Source: Comamonas aquatica NBRC 14918 (GTDB lineage: Bacteria; Pseudomonadota; Gammaproteobacteria; Burkholderiales; Burkholderiaceae_C). From it: a stretch of DNA of 36,800 bases. Of the stretch, positions 1 to 6,852 are shown in pieces. The translations under genes and the position numbers were made by a program. The first letter of the stretch is position 1; every line of letters starts with the position of its first letter. Location of the stretch: positions 1 to 36,800 of the forward strand of contig NZ_BBJR01000039.1 in assembly GCF_000739875.1 (NCBI RefSeq), in the 5' to 3' direction. Under the pieces are notes generated by a model. The model was given only the letters and a program-made list of their open reading frames with translations. It searched no databases and had not been told where the DNA came from.

Positions 1-33
1 TTAGCTCCTTGTCTACATTTTGGACAAAGCTAA
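1..33. repeat. Inverted repeat at the window edge
   Basis: Arms TTAGCT-cc-TTGTC (1-13) and GACAA-AGCTAA (23-33) pair around a 9-nt loop. The sequence is AT-rich compared with the surroundings and stops matching any coding pattern at about base 55, where a metI-like reading frame begins abruptly. It could be the end of an insertion sequence or part of its transposase leader. I do not recognise the family, and the rest of any such element would lie outside the window. Confidence 0.4.
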
Positions 34-60
34 GAACTCCCCTTTTTAGGGGCAACCTCA

Positions 61-132
61 CTGGTGGCGCTGGTGTCCATCGTGCAGTTCGCCGGCGAGT
101 TCCTGTCGCGGCGCGTCAACCACCGGCACTGA
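61..132 (+). pseudogene. 3' fragment of a metI-like ABC transporter permease
   Basis: The frame from 61 to the TGA at 130-132 reads LVALVSIVQFAGEFLSRRVN plus three residues. This matches the typical C-terminus of the methionine ABC permease MetI, a last membrane helix ending in a (V/L)QFAG(E/D) motif and a basic tail. In the same frame a stop lies at 31-33 and the residues between (ELPFLGATS) do not look like MetI, so the gene is either cut by an insertion or joined artificially at a contig end. MetI forms the channel of the MetNIQ methionine importer in the inner membrane. The identification rests on about 24 residues only. Confidence 0.5.
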
Positions 133-136
133 TCCA

Positions 137-158
137 GCATGCGGGCAGGGCCGCATGC
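137..158 (+). terminator. GC-rich hairpin after the metI fragment
   Basis: Perfect inverted repeat GCATGCGG (137-144) and CCGCATGC (151-158) with a 6-nt loop, 4 nt after the metI stop codon. There is no T-tract behind it, so it is a weak or Rho-assisted terminator or a 3'-end stabilising hairpin. Confidence 0.45.
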
Positions 159-231
159 CTGGGCCCTCCACATCCGTGCGGCCACCCTGCTTGATATTTC
201 CCGCAGCCGCAAAAGCTTGGGAACTTCTGAC

Positions 232-258
232 TTAGCACTCAATCACAGAGAGTGCTAA
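232..258 (+). promoter_or_regulatory. CIRCE operator (HrcA binding site) upstream of rpoH
   Basis: TTAGCACTC (232-240), 9-nt spacer (241-249), GAGTGCTAA (250-258). This is an exact match to the CIRCE consensus, the inverted repeat bound by the heat-shock repressor HrcA. It ends 30 nt before the preferred rpoH start at 289, a position suited to blocking transcription initiation or early elongation. I could not assign a convincing -35/-10 pair; the region 190-230 is the place to look. The operator implies that HrcA, sensing GroEL availability, represses rpoH here. Confidence 0.93.
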
Positions 259-288
259 CATGAAGCAATGGATGAAAGGATGACTGCA

Positions 289-1233
289 ATGACCTATACC
301 ACCGGCACCGTTGCGGCTTCGGCCTTGGCACCTGCAAATCCTTGGGCCTTGGTGCCACCTCTGGGCAATCTGGATGCCTACATCACGGCCGTGAACCGGT
401 TGCCCATGCTCACCCAAGAGGAAGAGCAAGACTACGCGCGCAAGCTCAAAGAACACAACGACCTGGATGCCGCCGGGCGCCTGATCATGTCCCACTTGCG
501 TCTGGTGGTCTCCATCTCGCGCCAGTATCTGGGCTATGGCCTGCCCCAGGGTGACCTGATCCAGGAAGGCAACGTCGGCTTGATGAAGGCTGTCAAGCGC
601 TTTGACCCCGCACAGAATGTGCGCCTGGTCAGCTACGCCATGCACTGGATCAAGGCCGAGATCCACGAATACATTCTGAAGAACTGGCGCATGGTCAAGG
701 TGGCCACCACCAAAGCCCAGCGCAAGCTGTTCTTCAACCTGCGCTCCATGAAACAAGGCATGCAGGCCGATGCCGCCCTGGACGACGAACTGACCCTGCG
801 CGATACGCTGACCGAGCAACAGATCGACGCCATGGCCGCCAAACTGAACGTCAAGCGTGAAGAGGTCATGGAAATGGAAACACGCCTGGCTGGCGGTGAC
901 GTCTTGCTGGACCCTTCGCCCAGCGATGATGGCGAGCATGCCTTCGGCCCGATTGCCTACCTGTCCGACGCTGCGCACGAACCCACGCAGATGATTGAGT
1001 CGCGCCAGCGCGATGTGCTGGCCACCGACGGCATCGCCCAGGCGCTGGACAGCCTGGATGCGCGCAGCCGCCGCATCGTGGAAGAACGCTGGCTGAAGGT
1101 CAACGATGATGGCTCCGGGGGCATGACCCTGCACGAACTGGCCGCCGAATACGGCGTGAGCGCCGAGCGCATTCGCCAGATTGAGGTGGCAGCCATGAAA
1201 AAGATGAAAAAAGCGCTGACCGAGTTTGCCTGA
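289..1233 (+). CDS. rpoH: RNA polymerase heat-shock sigma factor RpoH (sigma-32)
   Basis: This 314-aa sigma-70-family protein directs RNA polymerase to heat-shock promoters. Region 2 is clear (LPMLTQEEEQDYARKLK, then HLRLVVSISRQYLGYGLPQG, DLIQEGNVGLMKAVKRFDP and the -10 contact segment around YAMHWIKAEIHEYILKNWRM), followed by the RpoH box KAQRKLFFNLRS that distinguishes RpoH from other sigma factors. The C-terminal region 4 helix-turn-helix reads GVSAERIRQIEVAAMKKMKK. In-frame ATGs exist at 268, 280 and 289; I prefer 289 because AAAGGA lies 8 nt upstream, but 268 would give 321 aa. A CIRCE element precedes the gene and a strong terminator follows, so it is probably transcribed alone. Confidence 0.96.
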   Translation: MTYTTGTVAASALAPANPWALVPPLGNLDAYITAVNRLPMLTQEEEQDYARKLKEHNDLDAAGRLIMSHLRLVVSISRQYLGYGLPQGDLIQEGNVGLMKAVKRFDPAQNVRLVSYAMHWIKAEIHEYILKNWRMVKVATTKAQRKLFFNLRSMKQGMQADAALDDELTLRDTLTEQQIDAMAAKLNVKREEVMEMETRLAGGDVLLDPSPSDDGEHAFGPIAYLSDAAHEPTQMIESRQRDVLATDGIAQALDSLDARSRRIVEERWLKVNDDGSGGMTLHELAAEYGVSAERIRQIEVAAMKKMKKALTEFA

Positions 1234-1283
1234 ATGCGCTGCGGCACCATTTGCCCCTAATACGCCAGTGTGCAGACCTCACC

Positions 1284-1314
1284 AAGCCCGGATAATTTCC
1301 GGGCTTTGTTTTTT
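1284..1314 (+). terminator. Rho-independent terminator of rpoH
   Basis: Stem AAGCCCGG (1284-1291) and CCGGGCTT (1299-1306), 7-nt loop, followed by TGTTTTTT. It lies 50 nt after the rpoH stop and 40 nt before the next gene. Confidence 0.9.
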
Positions 1315-1354
1315 CCACCCAAGCCGATAGATTTCTCGCAGTTTCTCCGCATCC

Positions 1355-2365
1355 ATGACCACCATGAACTTTCTCCGCCCCTTCACCCGACGTTCTGTCC
1401 TGGCTGCAGGCACCGCATTGGTGGCCGCCGCCAGCACCCATCTGGCCTTTGCCGCCGACTGGCCATCCAAGCCCGTGCGCATCGTGGTGGGCTTCCCGGG
1501 GGGCTCCTCGCCGGATCTGACCGCCCGCACCTTTGCCGATCCTCTGTCCAAGCTGCTGGGACAACCCGTCATCGTGGAAAACAAGGTGGGCGCAGGTGGC
1601 AACATTGGTGCCGCCGAAGTCGCGCGCGCCAAGGACGACCACACCATCGGCCTGATGATCAACGGCAACATGACGATTGCCAAAATCCTCAACCCTGCGG
1701 CCCCCTACGACCCGCTCAAGGACCTGGCTCCACTCTCCCTCATCGGGGTGTCCCCGCTGGTGCTGACCGCACCGGTCGAGCAACCTGGTGTGCCCAGGAA
1801 CGCCGATGCCAAGGCCTTCTTTGCGGCCGCACGCGCCGCCAGCGACAAGTGGAGCTATGGCACTCCGGGGATTGGCACCATCGGCCATCTGGGCACCGAA
1901 CTGCTCAAGGTCCGCAGCGGCATCGCCCCGATCCACATCCCCTACAGCGGCTACCCCCAGGTTGCCACCGCCATGCTGGGCGGGCAGCTGCAGATGGCCC
2001 TGCTGCCACCAGCGCTGGCACTGTCCCAGGCGCAAGCCGGCAAATTGCGGCTGATTGGGGTGACTTCCAGCGGGCGCAGCGCGCTGGCACCCGGGGTACC
2101 CAGCCTGGCGGAAGCCGGCATCAAAGACTTTGACCTGCAGATCTGGAATGCGTTTGCGGCCCCCCGCAGCATGCCTGAGGCCCTGCGCACCAAGCTGGCT
2201 GGCATGCTGGTAGACATTGCCCGCACCCCGGAAGTGCGCGAAAAACTGTTTCAACAGGGCTGGCAGATGGTGGCCACCTCGCCCGAAGGTCTGGCCAACC
2301 GTGTGCAGAAAGACACCCAGGAACTCAGCCGCCTGATCAAGGAACAGAAAATCAGCAACCAGTAA
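1355..2365 (+). CDS. Tripartite tricarboxylate transporter substrate-binding protein (Bug/TctC family)
   Basis: A 336-aa periplasmic binding protein. The N-terminus has a twin-arginine-like or Sec signal (RRSVLAAGTALVAAAS, cleavage near AFA-ADWPSKP), followed by the family hallmark WPSKPVRIVVGFPGGSSPDLTAR, the ligand-contacting P-loop, then VENKVGAGGNIGAAEVARA. These motifs define the Bug family, which is greatly expanded in Burkholderiales and binds carboxylates, amino acids or nicotinate-like compounds; the ligand cannot be read from sequence. No TctA/TctB membrane partner lies nearby, which is usual for orphan Bug proteins. A second start at 1364 is possible. A terminator follows the gene. 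Confidence 0.9.
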   Translation: MTTMNFLRPFTRRSVLAAGTALVAAASTHLAFAADWPSKPVRIVVGFPGGSSPDLTARTFADPLSKLLGQPVIVENKVGAGGNIGAAEVARAKDDHTIGLMINGNMTIAKILNPAAPYDPLKDLAPLSLIGVSPLVLTAPVEQPGVPRNADAKAFFAAARAASDKWSYGTPGIGTIGHLGTELLKVRSGIAPIHIPYSGYPQVATAMLGGQLQMALLPPALALSQAQAGKLRLIGVTSSGRSALAPGVPSLAEAGIKDFDLQIWNAFAAPRSMPEALRTKLAGMLVDIARTPEVREKLFQQGWQMVATSPEGLANRVQKDTQELSRLIKEQKISNQ

Positions 2366-2387
2366 ATCGCACGCGCCCTGGATCGCC

Positions 2388-2413
2388 AAGCCGCCCCTCT
2401 GTGGCGGCTTTTA
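2388..2413 (+). terminator. Rho-independent terminator after the Bug gene
   Basis: Stem AAGCCGCC (2388-2395) and GGCGGCTT (2403-2410) with a 7-nt loop and a short TT run. It lies between two convergent genes (plus-strand Bug gene, minus-strand GGDEF-EAL gene). The T-tract favours plus-strand termination. Confidence 0.8.
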
Positions 2414-2445
2414 TGGCCGATCCCTCCCGTGCGGGCGGTGCTCAC

Positions 2446-4182
2446 TCACAGGAGCTGCACACGCCAGGCATCAAACTGTGACGCGCTCAGGGCCTTGGAC
2501 GACAGCCAGCCCTGGTAGCACCGGCACCCCAGCTTTTCCAGCTGCGCCCGCTGGGCCTCGGTCTCCACCCCCTCGGCCACCATGTCCAGCTCCAGGGCAT
2601 GGCACAGCTGCACCATGGCGCCCAGCAACTTGTCCCCCAGGCGACCGGGGCGCATGAAATCCTTGCCCAGCTTCAAGCGACGGACCGGCAAGAACTGCAA
2701 ATAGGCCAGCGATGAATGCCCGTTGCCAAAATCATCCAGCGCCAGTCCCACCCCCAGCTCCGCCAGCTCTCCCAGCACGCGGCAGGCATGCTCCGGATCC
2801 TGCATGGCCTGGGACTCGGTCACCTCCAGCTCCAGCCAGTGGGCGGGTACCTGGTGCCGCACCAGGGCCGCGCGCACCTGGTCCACCAGGTTGTGCTGGC
2901 GCAGTTGCTGGGGCGACAGGTTGATCGCCACCCGCACGGGGCGTTCTTGGTCCATCCATGCGCGGATCTGCCGGCATGCAGCATCCAGCACATAGCTGCC
3001 CAGCCCCAGGATCAATCCCGAAGACTCTGCGACCGGAATGAAGCGATCCGGCGGGATCTCCCCCAGCACAGGATCGGTCCAGCGCAGCAGGGCTTCCACA
3101 CCACAGACCTTGCCTGTGGCCGTTTCGATCTGGGGCTGGTAGTGCAACTGAATGCCGCCATAGCCCAGGGCCAGCCGCAGGCGCTCCGACAGCAGCACTT
3201 TCTCGGCCATGGCGTGGCCCATGCTTTCCTCATAGAACACAAAATTGCCGCGGCCGCGTTCCTTGGCGCGGTACATCGCCATGTCCGCACAGCGCATCAA
3301 GCTGGGAGGATCGCGTGCGTCCAGCGGAGAGAGAGCCACCCCGATGCTGGTGCCAAACTCGAGTTGCACCTGCCCCCACGCACAAGGCGCCTGCATGGCA
3401 TGCAGGATCTGTTCGGCCCACTGGGCCGCAACGTCGCCATCGGCATGGGGCAGCAGCACGGCAAACTCGTCGCCCCCCAGGCGTGCCAGCCAGCCCTGGC
3501 TGCGCAGCACCGCCTTCAGGCGCTTGGCCACTTCCTGCAGCACATGGTCGCCTGCCGGGTGGCCATAGCCATCATTGATGGCCTTGAAATTGTCCAGGTC
3601 CAGCAAAAGCAGGGCCGATGGCTCGCCCGTGACCTGGGCCTGCTGCATGCACTCCTGCAAGTGCTGCTGGAATACCCAACGGTTGCCCAGGCCTGTGAGC
3701 GTATCGTGCGTGGCCTGGTACTGCATGCGCTCTTCCATGCGCCGCATGTCGGTGACATCCCGCACAAAAGCCGCCACCAAGGGCTGCCCCTTGCGCAAGA
3801 AGCTGCCCAGGGCGATGTCCACGGGAATCTGCACCCGGTCTTTGCGCTGCAGCCACAGGATGCGCCCCTGCCCCATGTTGTGCCTGCGCGGCTGCTGGAA
3901 GAACTGTTGCAGATCCCCCCGGTGCTGTGCATGCAAGGCTTCGGGCAGGAGAATTTCCACCGGCTGTCCACGCAACTCCTCGGCCGAGAAGCCCGAGATC
4001 AAGCCCATCGCGGAATTGCTCACCAGGATGCGCCCCTGCGGATCAATCAACAGGATGCCGTCGGGCGCGGCATTCCACGCCTCCAGCATCCAGTCGTTCA
4101 GCATCGCCTCCTCCGCCGCCGGGGCTGCGCCGCCCGACCGGGCCGCAGGGTGAGATGCTGGGGCGAATCCGGTATTGCTCAT
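2446..4182 (-). CDS. PAS-GGDEF-EAL cyclic-di-GMP signalling protein
   Basis: The 578-aa protein has, in order, a PAS sensor (about 34-148), GGDEF diguanylate cyclase (about 155-318, signature RLGGDEF with GGDEF at 236-240) and EAL phosphodiesterase (about 330-575). The EAL catalytic set appears complete: EALLRW (363), N421 in INLSPQ, E453 in ELEVTES, DDFG (483-486), K504, AEGVET (536-541) and Q557. The usual allosteric I-site RxxD before GGDEF is R227-S-Q-G, so product inhibition of the cyclase is probably lost. No transmembrane segments are evident, so it should be cytosolic. The start at 4182 (MSNTGF) is preferred to an upstream ATG at 4272 because residues before it look non-coding. Whether it makes or degrades c-di-GMP in vivo cannot be told. 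Confidence 0.92.
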   Translation of the reverse strand: MSNTGFAPASHPAARSGGAAPAAEEAMLNDWMLEAWNAAPDGILLIDPQGRILVSNSAMGLISGFSAEELRGQPVEILLPEALHAQHRGDLQQFFQQPRRHNMGQGRILWLQRKDRVQIPVDIALGSFLRKGQPLVAAFVRDVTDMRRMEERMQYQATHDTLTGLGNRWVFQQHLQECMQQAQVTGEPSALLLLDLDNFKAINDGYGHPAGDHVLQEVAKRLKAVLRSQGWLARLGGDEFAVLLPHADGDVAAQWAEQILHAMQAPCAWGQVQLEFGTSIGVALSPLDARDPPSLMRCADMAMYRAKERGRGNFVFYEESMGHAMAEKVLLSERLRLALGYGGIQLHYQPQIETATGKVCGVEALLRWTDPVLGEIPPDRFIPVAESSGLILGLGSYVLDAACRQIRAWMDQERPVRVAINLSPQQLRQHNLVDQVRAALVRHQVPAHWLELEVTESQAMQDPEHACRVLGELAELGVGLALDDFGNGHSSLAYLQFLPVRRLKLGKDFMRPGRLGDKLLGAMVQLCHALELDMVAEGVETEAQRAQLEKLGCRCYQGWLSSKALSASQFDAWRVQLL

Positions 4183-4302
4183 GTACCAGCCCGATGGCTG
4201 CTCACCGCCGTCCAGCAGCCAGCCTGACTTACATGCGCGGTCACATGGGCACACGCCTGGCAACGGCGGCATGCACCCCGCTGCCCGCGGCGGGCGGAAG
4301 GC

Positions 4303-4920
4303 TTAGACGGCTGCAGCTTCATCCAGCAAAGCCTTGGCATCCTTGGCCAACGCCTGCGCGCCCTGCCCATAGCGGTGGTAGACGCGCAAGCGTCCCTGGG
4401 GATCGTAGAGGTACAGGCCCGCCGAATGGTCCAACGTATAGCTGCCTGGCTGGCGGCCCTCGACCTTCTTGAAGAAAACCTTGAAGTCCTTGGCCACGGC
4501 CGCGATGTCGTCCTTGGAGCCGGTCAGCGCCACCATCCGGGGATCGAAGGCCTCGGCATAGGCGCGCAGCACTTCGGGGGTGTCGCGGTCCGGGTCCAGC
4601 GACACAAACACCCCTTGCAGGCGTTCGCCCTGCGCCCCCAGCAAGGCCTTGGCCTCCACCAGCTCCTGCAGGGTCGTTGGGCAGACATCCGGGCACTGGG
4701 TATAGCCAAAGAACACCACCACCACCTGGCCAGCGAAATCCTTCACGGAACGGCGCTGGCCCTTAGCATCCGGCAACGGAAAGTCCTTGCCGTACTCGGC
4801 GCCGGTGATGTCCACGCCCTCGAACTTGATCGGCGTAGGCTTGCACCCGGCAAGCAGGGTGACAGCCCCGGTGGCAAAAGCCCCTGCAATCAGGGTCTGC
4901 AAGGCATTTCTTCTGTGCAT
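4303..4920 (-). CDS. SCO1/SenC-family copper chaperone for cytochrome oxidase
   Basis: The 205-aa protein delivers copper to the CuA site of oxidase subunit II in the periplasm. It starts with a lipoprotein signal (lipobox LLAGC, Cys26), then a thioredoxin-like fold. The copper ligands are all present: C76 and C80 in TQCPDVCP and H165 in YTLDHSAG, with the supporting LDPDRDTPEVL motif. Upstream in-frame codons would extend it (ATG at 4950), but 4920 places the signal peptide correctly. It is the last clear oxidase gene of the minus-strand cluster, 85 nt after the SCO-like membrane protein gene. The c-di-GMP gene follows 120 nt further on the same strand and may have its own promoter. Confidence 0.94.
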   Translation of the reverse strand: MHRRNALQTLIAGAFATGAVTLLAGCKPTPIKFEGVDITGAEYGKDFPLPDAKGQRRSVKDFAGQVVVVFFGYTQCPDVCPTTLQELVEAKALLGAQGERLQGVFVSLDPDRDTPEVLRAYAEAFDPRMVALTGSKDDIAAVAKDFKVFFKKVEGRQPGSYTLDHSAGLYLYDPQGRLRVYHRYGQGAQALAKDAKALLDEAAAV

Positions 4921-5005
4921 GGCAATCTTCGACAAATTCAGGCGGTCCATGCCGCAACCATAACCGACTGGCGAAGGCCCCCCGCAAGCCCGGGTTTGCG
5001 CCATG

Positions 5006-5701
5006 TCAGCGTCCCGGCTGGTCCCACGAGGACGAGGCCCGCAGCAAGCGCTCCAGATCGCGCCGGGCCTTGGCGGCGTCGGCGGCCTGCAGGCCCGCGG
5101 GAAAGCGCAGCATCCAGTGGCCTTGCGGGTCAATCACATACAGGTGCTCCGACAGCGCATGCCCGGCGGCAGGCTGCAGCCAGGCGCCCAAGGCGGCAGC
5201 ATCGACCTGCAGCACCTGGGCCGATTGCAAGGCCGCCTGCAACCGCGCGGGCGGCAGCTGGCCATCCTGGATCAGCCACACCCAGTCGACACGGTCCTTG
5301 TCGCGGCCCAGGCTCTCACGCAGTTGGCGCTGCAGGTACAAATGCTGCTCGCACGCGGCATCGCAGGCACCGGGCGCAGTACTGAGCAGCAGCCACTGCC
5401 CCTGCAACTGGGCCAGCGGCACTTCCTGCCCCTGCAGGGTGCGGGCCACCAGGCCGACAGGCAGGGCACGCTGCGGTTCGATCAATTCACCAAAATTGCG
5501 CCGCCCCTCTGGGCGGATCACGTAGTACGTGAAATAGGACGCCACCACCGGGGCGGCGCAGACCAGCAGCACGGCCAGCATCTTCCAGCGCCCCGTGCGC
5601 TGGCGTTGGGCGTCATGGGCCTGCGCGCGCAAGGCCTGGATGCTGGGTGGGTTGTGGACGGTCAGCCCCAGGGGCTGCAAATCAGTCTGGTTGTGCGACA
5701 T
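5006..5701 (-). CDS. Membrane-anchored SCO-like/thioredoxin-fold protein of the oxidase cluster
   Basis: A 231-aa protein with a cytoplasmic N-terminus (about 1-39), one membrane helix (about 40-60, MLAVLLVCAAPVVASYFTYYVI) and a periplasmic domain. The domain shows SCO/thioredoxin-like features (LAQLQGQWLLLSTAPGACDAACEQHLYLQRQLRESLG, then YVIDPQGHWMLRFPAG), including a C-x3-C pair where SCO proteins bind copper. Homologues of this type sit next to SURF1 in Burkholderiales oxidase clusters, usually annotated as hypothetical or transmembrane proteins. A role in oxidase assembly is inferred from location and fold. Its start overlaps the SURF1 end by 20 nt, suggesting translational coupling. Confidence 0.82.
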   Translation of the reverse strand: MSHNQTDLQPLGLTVHNPPSIQALRAQAHDAQRQRTGRWKMLAVLLVCAAPVVASYFTYYVIRPEGRRNFGELIEPQRALPVGLVARTLQGQEVPLAQLQGQWLLLSTAPGACDAACEQHLYLQRQLRESLGRDKDRVDWVWLIQDGQLPPARLQAALQSAQVLQVDAAALGAWLQPAAGHALSEHLYVIDPQGHWMLRFPAGLQAADAAKARRDLERLLRASSSWDQPGR

Positions 5702-6458
5702 GGGAAGCCTGGACGTTACGCAATGGACGCAGCCATTGAAACCACAGAACCATCACCGCCAGGACGGCCGAGATGGCGAACCATTGGAAGGCATAACCGT
5801 GGTGGGTGGCAACACCGCTGCTTGGCTGCGGCCAGGCGCGCATCAGGCCTTCGCTGGCGGCACCGGCCTGGACCACGGTCACCGGCCACAGGGGCAGGCC
5901 ACTGGCCTGGGCAAAGGCCTCCAGGTCCAGGTTCTGCCGGATCTGCGGGTGCTGGGCGTTGCTGGCCTGGGCATCGCCCAGCTCGTAAAGACGGGCGGGT
6001 GGACCGGCCAGCCAGCCCGGCACCGTCACCGGGCCCGCTGGGGTCTGCACCGCCTGCAAGGCCTGCCGGTCCTGGAAATTGCGCGCAATCCAGCCACGCT
6101 GCACCAGCACGGTCTGGCCGCTGCCCAGTTGCAGGGGGGTGAACACATAAAAGCCCGGGCGGCCCTGCATCTGCCGGTTGTCCAGGTAGATGCTGTGCGC
6201 CGGCAGCCACTGGCCTTGCAGCACCACCGGCCGGTACAGCAGCGCCTGCACATCGCCAGCCTGGGCCTGCAGTGCCTGCTGCACGCCGGTGGCATCCAGG
6301 GGCTGTGCCGCGGCCTGGACCTGCATCGCCAGGTGCCGCTGCTGCTTTTGCACCGCCCGGTCCAGCTGCCAGAACCCCAGCGAGATGGCCACGCCCACCC
6401 CCAGCATGCCGCCCAGGGTGGCCAGCCAGCGCCACAGGTTGCCCCGCTTGCGCATCAT
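5682..6458 (-). CDS. SURF1 family cytochrome oxidase biogenesis protein
   Basis: The 258-aa inner-membrane protein helps insert heme A into oxidase subunit I. It has the SURF1 topology: an N-terminal helix (LATLGGMLGVGVAISLGFWQLDRA), a periplasmic domain with GRPGFYVFTPLQL, VLVQRGWIARNFQDR and NLDLEAFAQASG, and a C-terminal helix beginning HHGYAFQWFAISAVLAVMVLW. The GFWQLDRA and QRGWI motifs are typical. The start at 6458 has GGGGAG 6 nt upstream; the adjacent ATG at 6455 is also possible. It runs divergently from the twin-transmembrane gene starting 25 nt away and overlaps the following gene by 20 nt. Confidence 0.93.
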   Translation of the reverse strand: MMRKRGNLWRWLATLGGMLGVGVAISLGFWQLDRAVQKQQRHLAMQVQAAAQPLDATGVQQALQAQAGDVQALLYRPVVLQGQWLPAHSIYLDNRQMQGRPGFYVFTPLQLGSGQTVLVQRGWIARNFQDRQALQAVQTPAGPVTVPGWLAGPPARLYELGDAQASNAQHPQIRQNLDLEAFAQASGLPLWPVTVVQAGAASEGLMRAWPQPSSGVATHHGYAFQWFAISAVLAVMVLWFQWLRPLRNVQASHVAQPD

Positions 6459-6482
6459 GGGCAGCTCCCCATAATGGGCCGC

Positions 6483-6713
6483 ATGACATACGCAGTGGCT
6501 TTGTTCTTTCTGGCGATCCTGGCCTGCCTGGCGGCGGCAGGGTTCTTCCTGCTGCGCAAAGGCGACGATGGCGCCAACGATGCCCAGCGCAGCCAACGCA
6601 TGGCCCGCGCACTGGCCTGGCGCGTGGGGCTGTCCGTGGTGCTGTTCCTGTGCCTGCTGCTGGCATGGAAGCTGGGGTACATCCAACCCACGGGCTTGCT
6701 GCGCGCTGCATGA
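6483..6713 (+). CDS. DUF2909-type twin transmembrane protein
   Basis: The 76-aa protein starts MTYAVALFFLAILACLAAAG and has a first helix at about 4-24, the basic loop RKGDDGANDAQRSQRMARAL and a second helix at about 46-64. This two-helix architecture matches the small DUF2909/twin-transmembrane proteins encoded inside oxidase clusters of Burkholderiales. Function is unknown; association with oxidase assembly is inferred from conserved position. It is the only plus-strand gene in a minus-strand cluster and lies head-to-head with SURF1. An ATG at 6474 would add three residues. No good ribosome binding site is visible for either start. Confidence 0.8.
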   Translation: MTYAVALFFLAILACLAAAGFFLLRKGDDGANDAQRSQRMARALAWRVGLSVVLFLCLLLAWKLGYIQPTGLLRAA

Positions 6714-6716
6714 CAT

Positions 6717-6811
6717 AAAAAAGAGAGCTGCTTGCGCTGGATTTCTGAGGCATTCAATATGCTTGGATATTGAATCCTTGGATTGACGTGCGCTAGCTGC
6801 TCTCTTTTTTT
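6717..6811. terminator. Large bidirectional hairpin / Comamonadaceae-type intergenic palindrome
   Basis: Outer arms AAAAAAGAGAGC (6717-6728) and GCTCTCTTTTTT (6799-6810) continue inward with near-matching GCT and GCGC blocks, and the centre is a second perfect palindrome, ATTCAATAT (6752-6760) and ATATTGAAT (6767-6775). A-tract and T-tract flank the stem, so it can terminate in both directions between the convergent twin-transmembrane gene and ctaE. The two-tier design recurs at 15750-15815 and 19807-19897. Confidence 0.85.
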
Positions 6812-6852
6812 CAAAACTCCCTCCCCTGCCAGGGCGCAGGCCCTGGCGGCGT

